A stretch of DNA of 64,000 bases from Schistosoma haematobium (GCF_000699445.3 NC_067199.1:32658902-32722901); one strand, 5' to 3'. Positions 25,246 to 37,414 are shown, counted from the stretch's first letter. Program-made: numbers and translations. Notes: generated by a model not told the origin, from the letters alone.

Positions 25246-26990
25246 TATGAGAGATCTATGCTTTCGGACTTCATCCAGTTGGTTCTTTTTAATGATAATT
25301 TTCTGCGTTTGATCAATTCAATCATTTCTCTAATTCGACTGACATTATGCTGTGAGAGTTCGTTAATTTCTTGTTGATTTTTTTAAGAACCAATATGTAC
25401 TTTAAAACCATCTAAATATATTTATTTGAAATATGCAATCATTATTTGTTAACTAGAAAGTTTTGGGTAATCAAAGAGAATATATATATTTATTACACAC
25501 ACCAGATGGATAAGTGTTTTTATGTAAAATGCACATGATAGTATCATATTTAATTAAAGGTATTCCCTATTTATCCAGAATTTGGATTAAAAAGAGTAAT
25601 TTAATAGCAGTTTGAAACAAAACCAATTGAAGAAGCATTGAAAAGTGAAGTTTCGTTCCACATTAGGATTTAATAAATACAAATGACCCTATAATCGGGC
25701 CCACTATATATATAGAAACTAGTAAATTACCCATCTAATCGGAATCTTATGATCCCCATTTTCCAACTTTAGTTGGTCCTTGAAATGGTTGACTAGATCG
25801 ATCACAGATTCATACTTGAAAACTACATCGTAAAACTTGCACCGGACACTTGTTCTTCCAATCTGAGACCGCAAAATTTAGTTAATATTCTAATCATATT
25901 AAGCGTCAGATCAGTCGACTCGATGATGCACAGAAATATTTATGAACCAATTATTAATTTATTTATAATTTCATCATAACTTCATTAGTAAAATTTGTCG
26001 GGAATAAATTAGCCAATAAATCGTTGTTCCACCCTTTTAAATATTACATTACTTGTTCTATATGGCCAACTAAGACTGTTCGACTGTTCATAATATACTA
26101 TTTGAAAGCTACTGCTGATCTTTTTTTAATATGGTTAATAATCACCATTATTTCATAGTTGATAAGGCGTAGTATTACTGTGAATTTAATATTACTTTTA
26201 TGATAAATACAAATAAATGATAGGAGATATAGTAACTAATGTAACTAGTTGACAAGGTAATCAGAAAACAAAAAAAAAAATCCACGAAAGTTATATTTTT
26301 ATATTAATATCCATAAATTGGAATATGTAGTAACATATTTATTTGTTATATTCAAATTATTATATTTTTTTATTATTTTATTTATTTTGCGTTTACCACA
26401 AACGGGATATAAATAAATAAAAATATTATGTTGACTCTTAAACACTGACATCCATACCTATACATACATACACGCATACATACACATACATACATACATT
26501 AATGCAAAAACTTACAATCAAATCCTTGAATTCCTGAAGAAATACAATAACAAACTATAATTCCTTTAATATGATCTACATAGGAATCAGTTTATTGTAA
26601 TATCTAAGTTTATAGGTTGAAAGGAAAATACTACAGAGAGAAATAAGGAAATACTCTGAATTCATCTTTGTATCATAGTAAGTAAGTAAACAAGTATTGA
26701 AAAGTAACAAACAATTATCTATAACTATACACAAACTTTGAAAAATAGAGATAAAAATGATATTGTAATAAATATTCCTTTTTAGCAAATGATTTCAATA
26801 AAAGGATTAAGGGGTTATTTTTTTCTTCTCTTTAATAGAAATAAATAAGGAAATTATAAAGCTGAAAACAAATAATATTTAAAACATACTTACATGAAAC
26901 ATAATCATTGAGCAATAACTTATTGATTAAAATGTTTGATAGTTATTTAATCTACTTAGTTTCTACAGCTAAATAGTACTTAGAAATTAA
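25246..26990. other. AT-rich DNA with a CATA microsatellite
   Basis: A (CATA)n tract occupies about 26450-26500. Nothing else recognisable; short ORFs on the minus strand look like chance openings. Confidence 0.4.
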
Positions 26991-27505
26991 AGAATAATCG
27001 TCAATAGTTGAAATCATGAGTCAGTTGAAGCTAGACCACCATGGAAAACCTGGAAGCACTCCAAGGCCGTTTCGTCCTAGTATGAGACTCCTCAATAGTG
27101 CTCACCCACGATCCCGCCTCCCACGACATTCGAACCCAGAACTTATCGGTCTTGCGCGCTAGCGCTTAACCAATAGACCACTTAGCCGACCAGCATCCAA
27201 CGGTGTTAATGTCTAACTTCAACCAATCCACAAAGTTGCGCCACCGTACACCATTGTCTTCAGTGAGTTGATATCTCACAACATACCTGGTTGAACTCCT
27301 CGTGCATGAGGCCGATAGGTCCTGGGTTCGAATGTCGTGGGAGACGGGATTGTGGATGCGCACTATTGAGGAGTCTCATACTAGGACGAAACGGCCTTAG
27401 AGTGCTTCCAGGTTTTCCATGGTGGTCTAGCTTCAATTGACTCATGATTTCAATCATTGGAATTTCTAAAAATCTCCATAAAACCCCTTCTGAGAATAAT
27501 CGTCA
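26991..27505. mobile_element. Fold-back family A SINE with 13-bp target duplication
   Basis: A direct repeat AGAATAATCGTCA at 26991-27003 and 27493-27505 brackets a 489-bp insertion. The left part (27004 to about 27235) is a minus-oriented unit and the right part (about 27290-27492) a plus-oriented unit, so the ends form a long inverted repeat containing CTAGACCACCATGGAAAACC on the left and its complement on the right. tRNA-like box A and box B (GGGTTCGAAT, about 27325) and the hammerhead region are present. Both ribozymes carry TTGAGGAG for CTGAGGAG and have lost the GTC cleavage triplet. The two arms share these defects. Confidence 0.8.
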
Positions 27506-28877
27506 GTTGTTTTATTTTTGCTTGATAGACTTCCACGATGTGAATCCATAACTTTACAATTAAATTGAACCGTAGACCTTCTGACTTTCAAACGGATCAA
27601 TTATCCCTAGATAATCATTTGATGAGCTATATGTTATTAGTCAATTCATAACATTATCATTTGTGATAGCTATCTCACTACTGATATTATTTAATGACAC
27701 TTTTATGCATTTCTTACGAACGTGAATTTACTGAATATTGAATATCTCAGTTCCATCTAAGAACAAATCTTAGTCCTGTTTATCCTTCTATGGTTGATTA
27801 ATTATTATCGCCAAGATCCACCTACCCTGATTAAAACTACTCTAGGTTTCTCTTTGTTTTAAAAATAATAATCACCTATGTTATTAAAGCTGTAAGGAAG
27901 TTGATATGTTTAGGAAGGAAAGAGAAAAGTATGGAGTTGGAATTTCGAAGTTAGATTATTTCGTCATAAAAACATCATTATTTGTTCACTCTTAAATTTC
28001 AGTATCATGATAACACATATAATTCTTGAATCATAGATTTTGACAGTTCAACGGATTTACAATTTCAATTTAAGGTTATTCATAGAAATTACTGAATTCT
28101 TCATCTTCTTCTGACAATAATGATCATGACTTAAATTTAAATTCATTGACTTGAGTTTATGCAAACTTTAAAAAAATTACAACACACTACAAGTCAGTTG
28201 CCGTTAGTATCACATATCGCACTTATTTGATGAGTAATAACTATTATTATTAAGCAGCGTAGCAGACAACAATCTTCTGTTTAAAGGTCTTGATTTTAAG
28301 TTACTACATAAATATAACAACAATGGAATCGAAGCACTTCTAGCTAACAGTCAACATTAAGCACAAATGATAAATTCAATATTTCACTACTGAACAACAT
28401 TCGAATTATTATGTAAATAATGTTTATTAACATTCAAATACTCTTATAATGCATACTATTTGTTTTTAATCAAATAAACCTGAATTCTCTATCCACAAAA
28501 GTTTATTTATGTGTTTACGTGGTAATGACCGTTAGAATAGTATGAATATCTTTAGTTCATAGTAAATAATAATCTGTTATTGTAGGTAAACCATGTAATT
28601 TTTGCCTATTTATAATAGTACATTCTATGTTAAATATTGAGTGAATTTTAACAAAAGCAATTAGATAGTTCAAATAATTAAGAATGTAAATTATAAAAAT
28701 TTGTTTGAAACATATGATTATGATCTACATCGTGAATTGTGACTCTATAGTACACTGCTGTATTCTACTTTTATGCATTTATCATTTCGCTAATATCAGT
28801 CAATCGTATAAAAAAAAACTTGTAACAAACTCATCACTACTAAGTTTAATTAAATCTTCACATTTTAGTCAAATACT
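27506..28877. other. AT-rich non-coding DNA
   Basis: I see no exon, RNA gene or recognisable repeat in this stretch. Confidence 0.4.
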
Positions 28878-29110
28878 GAATATTCACTTGGTATTGTTTA
28901 CTTGTATCTTCCCATTGTTGTTTAGGATTGCAATTGATCAGTCTCTTGTTGGCATATGTACATCCTATACGGACTGCCTTGATATTGCCTGAAGTTACAA
29001 GCTTTATAAACAAAGATGGATAATGGATAGTAGTGAAATCCATGACGCGCGTTTTGTCCTACTTGAGACTCGTCAGCTGAATGTACCTGCATCTCATAGT
29101 TGCAATTTCC
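28878..29110 (-). mobile_element. Family B SINE with nearly intact hammerhead
   Basis: Minus-oriented unit from the tail (TTCACTTGGTATTGTTTACT) to the ribozyme at 29031-29090. The hammerhead has CTGACGAG, a good stem II, an ACGCGCGU stem III and the GTC site, but reads ACAAAAC where GACGAAAC is expected, so the essential G of GAAA is lost. Only the ribozyme half is present; the tRNA-like head is missing. Confidence 0.7.
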
Positions 29111-30090
29111 TATCTCTCATATATATCTATACAAGCAATTTAGCCTGAGAAATTCAAACATTTGTCATACTTTTTATAAACTTTCTAGTTTGACTGAATA
29201 ATTTTTTAAATTTGTCTTGCTTAGGCAATCGTTTGTCTAAATAAATAAACAATATATGACTTGATGAAAATAAACGGTTTTTAATTGTATGTTAAATGAA
29301 CGTATTTCAGTTGTCTGAATGTATTTCTTTCATTGATTAACTCTGGTTATGCTATCTTAACCTTTTTTTATTTTCAAAAATAGTCCTCTTCATAGAATAA
29401 TATCAACTATAATGCCGATGACGTCCAAGAAACACATAACAGCTAAGTTGTTTTAGATTAGAATTCTTCAGCAATTCTCACTTACAACCAGATTATGAAT
29501 TAAATCCAGCATACGCAGATTTCTCATCGTTCATAGTCCATTCAGACAAATCTCATGGCACTTGTTTTTTTAACATATCCGCATAGTAGCTTAAGTCATT
29601 CAGATTTGTTAACACGTATGAATGTTTAGTTTTTCATAAGTTCTTTCACTGATCCTCAGACGTTCCCTATCTTCTTTGCCTGATTTTTTTTTCAATCATA
29701 GTTATGGTTGCGCATTTTTGAAGTATACCTTAAAGATGGAATATTGAGAATAAAGTTGATGACCTCTTCATTTACAAATACACTAACACAAACAAACAAT
29801 GAAATGACGCTATATATGGTAACTGATATCAATCAACGTTGACAGGCACAGAGCTTTATTTTACCGAAAAATCTTCGAGATTAGGAAATGAGGAAATTTT
29901 AAGAATTTCAGAAGATTTCTTAAAGCACAGCAATCAGATATTAATAAACAACTCATTCACAAAAAATTACTAAACGGCATGGTCAGAGGTCAGAAGAACA
30001 AGGTATAAAGCTTGAATACATGAAAGGCAGTGAAACCTCCCAAAAACAAATCATTTAGAGCTTCGTTGTATCCAGCATTATAAAAGTTTT
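29111..30090. other. AT-rich non-coding DNA
   Basis: Nothing recognisable on either strand. Confidence 0.35.
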
Positions 30091-30093
30091 TCA

Positions 30094-30094
<1 letters not shown>

Positions 30095-30135
<41 letters not shown>
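30095..30135. repeat. (AAT)n microsatellite
   Basis: About 13 units of AAT immediately before a family B SINE. It may have been extended from the target-site or primer sequence of the insertion. Confidence 0.85.
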
Positions 30136-30136
<1 letters not shown>

Positions 30137-30391
30137 GGTACTGAGTTCGAGTCCCAGAGTGAACATCAACTCTCAGACGCAGGTGCATCCAGCTGACGAG
30201 TCCCAAATGGGACGAAACGCGCGTCCTGGATTCCACTGCTAGCCACTGTCCATCTTTGCTTATAATGCTTGTAAATTAAGGCAATATCAAGGCATACGCA
30301 CAGTATGCACATATGCCAATAAGAGACCGATCAATTTCAGTCCCAAAACATCAATGGGAAGATTCAAGTAAAACAATACCAAGTGAATAGT
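30136..30391 (+). mobile_element. Family B SINE carrying an intact hammerhead ribozyme
   Basis: Plus-oriented unit: a box-B-like GAGTTCGAGTCCC (about 30143-30155), the ribozyme, then the conserved tail ending AACAATACCAAGTGAAT. The tRNA-like box A head has been lost, so independent Pol III transcription is uncertain. This is the best preserved canonical ribozyme copy in the window. Confidence 0.8.
30181..30240 (+). ncRNA. Hammerhead ribozyme, schistosome type, all core residues intact
   Basis: Core CTGACGA at 30193-30199, stem II GTCCC/GGGAC (30200-30204 with 30209-30213) closed by an AAAT loop, GAAA at 30214-30217, self-complementary stem III ACGCGCGT, and cleavage triplet GTC ending at 30225. 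Stem I pairs ATCCAG with CTGGAT across the site, and the upstream bulge needed for loop-loop contacts (AGGTGC) is like the one in the well-studied Schistosoma ribozyme. It is expected to self-cleave after C30225 when transcribed. Confidence 0.92.
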
Positions 30392-30580
30392 AATAATAGT
30401 TCAATAAACTAATGACTGTTTATTTCCAACATTTTTTCTTCGTTAAAAGTACTATTTCTTGTTTTCATTCATGAAATGTTTTCTTAATCGATTTTTAACA
30501 TGGAATTCCTTCTAAAGTAAAATTATCCCCACAGTTTTAATACCAAAGAGAATGCTGGTGAAAAGACATGTGAAACATGG

Positions 30581-30660
30581 ATGTGGGCTAGCAATGTAAT
30601 CCAAGGCTTGTGTTTCCTACTACTTGAGACTTGTTAGCTAGATCTACACATATGGATTCA
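30581..30660 (-). mobile_element. Decayed family B ribozyme fragment
   Basis: The + strand text (GGGCTAGCAATGTAATCCAAGG ... GAGACTTGTTAGCTAGATC) is the complement of a family B hammerhead region. The core reads CTAACAAG, so it should be inactive. Confidence 0.55.
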
Positions 30661-30881
30661 TGTGTTTGTTCGATTAGCTAACCTTTAACCAAGTTCAGAA
30701 CTGATTATTATAACAATCCATCCTTACATTTGTCAATATATTTAATTATCACAGAAAAACCAAACATGATTAAAATATTGAATAGTAAATTTTAATAGTC
30801 GAAATGAACATCAGATTCATTTCTCCAGTCGATTTATTATTTTCAGAATGGGGGGGGGTGGAGATTCCAGTAATTTTAATA

Positions 30882-31290
30882 GTTGAATACATGAGTCGAT
30901 GCAATGTAGACCACCATTGAAAATCTGAAAGCACTGAACGGCCGTTTCGTCATTGTATAAGACGCCTCAGCAGTGCACATCCACGATCACACACGCGGGA
31001 CTCAGACCCAGGATAGCTGATCTCGAGCATGAACATTTAAACTCTAGACCTTTGAGCCGGTATCCAACAGTGTTACTGTCTAACTTCAATTAATCCATGA
31101 TCTTGTGCAACTCTTTATCCATTGCCTGATGTAAATACCTGTCTCTATCTGACACAAATTGAACTCCAGTTGTCATGGCTTCTCATTAGAAATCCAGCAA
31201 ATCCATCTTGAAACCACTCACTAGTGAGCACATGATGATTATTATCAGACTAGGAGTTTGTAGAGACTGAATTCATGAGTCAAGTTTTCT
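30882..31290 (-). mobile_element. Family A repeat with a tandem-monomer junction
   Basis: Minus-oriented unit from ATGAGTCGATGCAATGTAGACC (about 30890) through the hammerhead and tRNA-like region (about 31000-31070) and a further roughly 200 bp. At about 31273 the text ATTCATGAGTC starts a second unit, giving a spacing near 382 bp. The hammerhead core has CTGAGGCG, losing an invariant A. Confidence 0.65.
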
Positions 31291-31950
31291 ATGATAGTTT
31301 CCAATGATGGTTTAGCTTATCTTAAAGTAATTGGATAACTAAATAAAATCTTGATTATAGTTTATAGTGATCAAGTTGAAAAATTTTAAGATCACTAGAT
31401 TTGCCCATAGATAGATAATTATGTATGAAAAGAATTTTGAATACTAGACTACTTATTAAATTATGTAAAAAGTAGATTGATTGACAATTTGATAGATAGG
31501 TAGATAGATAGATAGAGTGAAATGAAATTCAAGTTACTAGTATATATATATATATACACGATATGATAAGCATTCTTTAGTGAATTAACTTGTAGATTAT
31601 TGCTTGATATTAAATTGAAAATATTGAACTGTCTTTTAATCGAATGATTATCATTATTTACTTGTGTGATTACAAATAACAATCAGCTTACCATAAATTA
31701 GCTACTAAGTTGCATGGATAAAGCATCCAAGTTATATTTCAGTAAGAAATCATGGATTGTAAAACGATGTGATATGGTATATAGATGGCATAATCACGTG
31801 AGTTAGGAATGGGGAAAATACAAGTGATTTTTGGCAATCATCATATGATATTTCGCTTCACAAATTGTATTTTTGGGAAAATAGAAAGTGGTGTGTTTTA
31901 TTGGTTATGTGAAAAAAATACAGTAAGATAAATGGTAGATTCATTATGAC
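31291..31950. other. AT-rich DNA with GATA and TA microsatellites
   Basis: (GATA)n at about 31490-31517 and (TA)n at about 31541-31556. No coding signal. Confidence 0.45.
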
Positions 31951-31951
31951 C

Positions 31952-32345
31952 TACTTACTTATGCCTGTTACCCCCACCCCACACATGGAGGAGCATAGGC
32001 CACCCACTAGTACTCTCCATCCAACTCTGTCACAAACAATCATTTCCAATTCTTTACACTTGCTATTCATCCTTTTCATGTCTGCCTACAGTTCTCGGTG
32101 CAGTATGTTCTTCAACCTCCCACTTCTACGTTTCCATTCAGGATTCCATGTCAACGCTTGCTTCATGATGCAGTTTAGTGATTTCCTCAATGTGTTTCCT
32201 ATCTACTTCAAACGTCTCTTTCTAATTTCCTCCTCAACTGGAATTTGATTTGTTGTCTTCCACAGTGGACTGTTGCTGGTGGTATGCGGCCAATGAACAT
32301 TGAGTATCTTTTGTAGATAAATGTTTATAAATACTTGTATCTTTT
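31952..32345 (-). mobile_element. RTE-like LINE 3' end, inverted copy of 35690-36110
   Basis: On the minus strand it encodes the C-terminal part of an RTE-type polyprotein followed by the short TAAG-rich 3' end near 31945-31960. It is almost identical to the complement of 35708-36096, including stop codons within the reading frame (for example inside CGTTTGAAGTAGATAGG). It cannot encode a working enzyme. Confidence 0.8.
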
Positions 32346-34030
32346 TGATGATAGTGTAAACGCAGCATAAAATAATACTTTATCTAACATTATATGATTA
32401 ATATTTGGGATATTGAATTGTATTTCAAGAATTCTATCTAGGGTTTTATTTTAAACTATTCTTAATAAGATAATTTAATTAGGTAACTTTAGACATTTAG
32501 TAACCACAACTTACCAATAATGCGAAGTATACGACAAAATTAGTAGTAATGATGGTATGTTTATAATGAAAATATTTTTTTTCCTTTTTCGGTAAATTAT
32601 CATTTTAATTCTATATTAATGTTATTCTTGAATAAGTAGAGTACTTATATACGTTACAGAAAGTTCTGTTTAATAAGTTCGTATGAAGTAATTAAGGTCA
32701 TGGATAACAATGATCAACTGTTTGTTTTCAGATATTTTCAATGTATATTTTCTCATTAATGTTAATGATCAAAATGAAATTAGTCACATGAATATAGCGG
32801 TACACATTAAACACAATAAACTACTAGGAACAGATTTTCAATGATGATAATTTATTCCATAATTAGATCTAATAAAACCATGCAGTACATCAAAAAACTG
32901 GTACCATTCAAAATTTAGGTAATGATAATGAATAATTGAATTTTAAACGAAGTGAGATATTTAATTAATGTAACAGTTAAACACAGTCACAAGGTTTATA
33001 TTCTATCTGCTACCTTGGTACTATAGTCTTGTTTATCTAATGTGATATTAAAATTGATGTTTATTAACTGGAATATTTGTTCCTCTAGGGCTTACCATGC
33101 TAAGTAGGTTGGTTGAAGTTGTACTGCCAACTGTGTAGAGGAGTAATAATAGTAGTGTATCTTCAGACAACCAGTGTCTGAAGTAGTAATGCCATCTCAC
33201 AACAAAGGTTATAAATGTTTCCTCTAAAAACGACGAACCTTACTTTACAGATTTTCATAACCAGCAGTGAAGATCTAAAAGTACCGAGCTGACGCATCAA
33301 TGACTACCCATAAAAAGATTGTATCTCAACAAGCTTACGTAGTTATTCCTTTAGGCACTGTGATCACGCTGCCTGATCGTCAGGACTACGCATAACCCAG
33401 CTTTATTTTCAGATAATTAGAGATGTGTCCTTCCACAGTGTGGGTAACCAGAAGATGACAACCGCTCTTATACCTTTAACAACACTGATGATTGCCTTGT
33501 TTACGAAAAATATCACATATGAATAGTTGAATGAATTTTTAGTTCTTATATTAGTTAATAAATCCTAAAACATTAGTTTATTACAAAATAAATTATACAA
33601 TCCCTGTTTAATGATGGATATAATACTATTTTTGTATGTTGGATGACTCAACAGCTAATCCGACTATTTTTTTTTATTATATAGTACATTTTTTGTTGTA
33701 TAGTGTAAGAGTCAAGTCTTAATAACTAAATCCTTCAAGGTTATGTCGTAAATTTTCATATCTTTTAATGCACCATCTGATGTCTACACAGAATAAACTT
33801 CGTATGTGCCTATATATTTTATATATTGGGGAAAACTAAGGTACGTCATTAACATAAACCAGAAGTATAATAATTCATGGTTTTCTTTAAAACTGACATC
33901 AATTTATATAATAACCTAGTTAGTATAACTAATAAATGGAATGTAAGGAAATAAATATGAGTAAAACAAAGTTAAAAACGAAAGCTTATCAAAGAACAAA
34001 ATGTTTTAGTAACTATAAGCTCTGTTAAGG
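32346..34030. other. AT-rich DNA with one higher-complexity stretch
   Basis: The part from 33090 to 33490 has a more even base composition and may be an old interspersed repeat. I cannot identify it and see no conserved frame. Confidence 0.35.
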
Positions 34031-34039
34031 TATTAGGAA

Positions 34040-34145
34040 TAGGATGGTAAGTCTATAGATGAGGTAATCAATTTTCATCAAATGAAGTGGTTGGGACATG
34101 TATTACATATACTTGACCATCGCCTAACTAATGTTTTCTATAACC
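34040..34145 (+). mobile_element. Small LINE reverse-transcriptase fragment
   Basis: Translation of about 34051-34135 gives SIDEVINFHQMKWLGHVLHI, the motif that follows the reverse-transcriptase domain in trematode LINEs (usually ...LRWLGHVLRM). Only about 30 codons survive. It is related to the family seen at the right edge of the window, though not necessarily the same element. Confidence 0.6.
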
Positions 34146-34796
34146 ACTGACCCTATTATCACTTCTACTAATCTGGTATTTGTCTTAATAGTTTTGTTCT
34201 ACAGTGCTAATATAGTGTAGCAACTTGAATCGATACAGATCTATACTAGATTTTTTGTTGTAAATGACTGTATGACTTAGGGAACACTATGTTAAACATG
34301 ACTACTGAACACTTTAAGGTGTAATGAGAGGGTAACTTTGCTATTTCAGAAAAATTAACACACTGAATAAAATACATTATTTATGTTGGTTGTTCACGGT
34401 ATCGATCATCTTAAACATGAGTGTATGTAAAATGATATGGTTTATTTTCATTTACCTCCCTGATGAGTACTGATATTCACAACACTCAATGTTTTTCATA
34501 TTTTTTTATCCTTTTCATTTGAAGACATCTAAAATTCAATGAAATTAACTCAGTTCCATTTTTTTTTTACAATCTGTCATGATTTATTAATTCATAAATA
34601 GTTGTTATCTGTTATATCAAATTTCATTATAAACCGATTTTTTTTATTGTTGTAATCCTCCTTCATGTACTTATTCACTGTATTTTGTGTGGGCAGTGGT
34701 AAATGGATTTTGTGGCTGTCATACTTCAGTTCTAGTTTGTGTATGAGTAAATAGTTGGTGTTTCACTAAAACACTGATCATTTTATGGATTATTCT

Positions 34797-35309
34797 TGTT
34801 ATATCCCGATAAGAATAATGAATGATAATTCTTGGGATCCATTTATGGACCAGTACTATGAGTATATTTTCATCGTATAGTTGTTATGTAACTAAACTAT
34901 TCATATTCACGTCCCTCTTATTATGAGCTTTATTTTGACCTATGAACTATTATTATACGATTTACAATTCTTGAATTATTCCCTGTCTGTTAATCACTAC
35001 CTCCCTCATTCATAGCCACATTTGGCCAAATATTGTACAAGTGCTGTTTCCTATTCTATGGTACGATGTGGTCTGTTTGATTGGTATATAAACCCCGTAT
35101 GTTTGAAATATATGATTCATATTGCAGAGGCTGAGATTGTTGTTCTGGACTTAACTAGCTGGTCTAGGCAAGAAGCAGAATCGATTAGTACTCTAGACTG
35201 CTCTCACGGGTTTTATGCGTCACTGATCCGATCGATAATTCACTGTTCTCTAATTGGCGGTATTATCACATTATACATTAACAGGGCACACAGACCACAA
35301 GTTATAACA
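34797..35309 (+). mobile_element. Solo LTR (copy 2) with perfect 5-bp target duplication
   Basis: The 513-bp LTR starts TGTTATATCCCG and ends GTTATAACA, flanked by ATTCT at 34792-34796 and 35310-35314. A TATA-like TATATAAACC is at 35085-35094. It is near-identical to 22222-22719 over its 3' 290 bp and contains a small extra segment near 34908-34925 (CACGTCCCTCTTATTATGA). A 5-bp duplication suits Ty3/gypsy or BEL/Pao integrases; with no internal region the superfamily is not determined. Confidence 0.85.
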
Positions 35310-35314
35310 ATTCT

Positions 35315-35688
35315 CTTATCAAACATTTGAATTCAACAGATGTAAAACCATCTAAAATCAACCAACATATTTATTTTATAGTTTACATCACGGACTGGAC
35401 TTAATCAAACAACCATTGGAAACTAAGATGATTTATACCTATCTAATGAATTTTTCATTTCGAGCTAACAACTCACATAAATATATAACAATTATGTCCG
35501 TTTTAGAAACCGGCTTAGAGATTGTTTTTATTCAGAAATTATATTGGGGAGTTGTGAACATCTTTGAGTCATTATTTGTTTGAATTTTATTTCTGTCTTT
35601 AATATTTCAATTTCTTTCTAACATTTGTTATAGTATTTTTAATTACTATTGTTTGAGTAGAATAGTGTTTTAGTGGGTTTTTTCTCCA
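35315..35688. other. AT-rich spacer
   Basis: Nothing recognisable between the solo LTR and the RTE fragment. Confidence 0.4.
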
Positions 35689-35689
35689 T

Positions 35690-36110
35690 GGAGAACTACC
35701 ACAACCATCATCAAAAAGATGCAAGTATTTATAAACATTTATCTACAAAAGATACTCAATGTTCATTGGCCGCATACCACCAGCAACAGTCCACTGTGGA
35801 AGACAACAAATCAAATTCCAGTTGAGGAGGAAATTAGAAAGAGACGTTTGAAGTAGATAGGAAACACATTGAGGAAATCACTAAACTGCATCATGAAGCA
35901 AGCGTTGACATGGAATCCTGAATGGAAACGTAGAAGTGGGAGGTTGAAGAACATACTGCACCGAGAACTGTAGGCAGACATGAAAAGGATGAATAGCAAG
36001 TGTAAAGAATTGGAAATGATTGTTTGTGACAGAGTTGGATGGAGAGTACTAGTGGGTGGCCTATGCTCCTCCATGTGTGGGGTGGGGGTAACAGACCTAA
36101 GTAAGCAAGG
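35690..36110 (+). mobile_element. RTE-like LINE 3' end with in-frame stops
   Basis: The conceptual frame reads [16 protein letters not shown]..., then [22 protein letters not shown], and later DRVGWRVLVGGLCSS, followed by GTAACAGACCTAAGTAAG. The same order is found in the more intact copy at 42500-42948. It is the C-terminal tail of an RTE-type reverse transcriptase ORF. Stops at two places are shared with the inverted copy at 31952-32345. Confidence 0.8.
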
Positions 36111-36734
36111 TACAGTAGTACTAAAATTTGCATTTATAAATGCTTCACTTGATAGAATGCTTCAATCAACTTTGCAATATAAAAATAAAATTTGAGTATT
36201 TTGGTTACTCTTGTATCAATCGGTGATGATATCATATCTGAATTCAATGTGTTCTCTTAACAGAAATTTTGAATTAAACCAAGATTCAGTCAGGATATTT
36301 TAAAACCATGTAACTAAGCTGTCCAATTCACTTGGGCTTTATAACGTCCCTATTTGAGTTACTAAATTAGGCATCCATAATGTAGTACTGAACGAAACGA
36401 CTGGTTACAATATGCCAAAAAGTTGTATTAAATATTCTTCTTACTCAGTGATTATTAGTGATTACTGTTCATACATATAAATAAATGTAGTCATCACTAG
36501 ATTATCTCCGACATGGCCGAACTCAACTTGTCAGGTCATTGCACTAGAACTCTGACAATTTTTTTCTAGCAATTAGTTATTAGAGAGTACACGATTACTA
36601 TTAGTGTAAGGGATTAGTAGTCATTTTTAAGTTTTATAGTTTGCATCCGGACCTGAGTTTAGTTAATTAACCACTAAAAGCTAGGAAGCAGTAGGAAGTT
36701 GTTACATTTTATTATTAGATTACTCAGTAGTTTA
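36111..36734. other. Non-coding spacer
   Basis: No gene or assignable repeat seen. Confidence 0.35.
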
Positions 36735-36990
36735 CATTCATGACTTAACCAGGGATCGAGCGCAGATTCATCAGGTCCTGTGTCTAGAGCTCATCTTGAC
36801 TTTATATTCGTACTTCTGTGGAGTCCCACTCTAGGACGAAACAGCCATTCAGTGGTTCCAAGTTTACAATGGTGGTCTAGCACTGATTGGTTTATAATCT
36901 CACAACCCTATACTGATAATTATTATGTGCTCATTAACAACTAGTTTCGAGAGGGAATTCTAAGAGTTCTAATGAGAAGCCGTTTATACT
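36735..36990 (+). mobile_element. Family A SINE, 3' half better preserved
   Basis: The ribozyme region (GTGGAGTCCCACTCTAGGACGAAACAGCC, about 36820-36850) is followed by CAATGGTGGTCTAGC and the downstream segment ending TAATGAGAAGCCG. The core has CTGTGGAG for CTGANGAG, so it should not cleave. The tRNA-like head is strongly diverged. Confidence 0.6.
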
Positions 36991-37414
36991 TCTAACAGTA
37001 GGATATTTTTGGGGTCAATTTTCCTTTAATCATACAACATTTGACAGAAAAGCCAGTACAATACATAGACACATCACTTACATTTGATCTATTGATGGTT
37101 TCACCAAGGAAATATTTAATAAATTAATTCAATTAACCAATAGATAACAGACTAATGTCACCAATCAAATTAAAAACTTATAATAAACCAATAAACTTTT
37201 AATTGTATTTTGCCTAATATTTTAATTGGTTAATTAAAAACCATATGTTGATGAGTCGATAATATTTATTTCAATCCTTCTTAGAGTTAATCGAAATGTT
37301 CATATTGTGAATTACTTTCAACAACTCTCCTAATATATGATGTAATCTATCGAGATTCAGCATAGAAAGAATTGTTGTTTGTTAAAGGGGATTTAAAACT
37401 AACTTTTGAAAAGT

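Noticed and set aside
31946..32248. 100-codon + strand ORF, also seen on the minus strand at 35811-36074
   Set aside because: It is the antisense of the RTE reverse-transcriptase tail present in both inverted copies.
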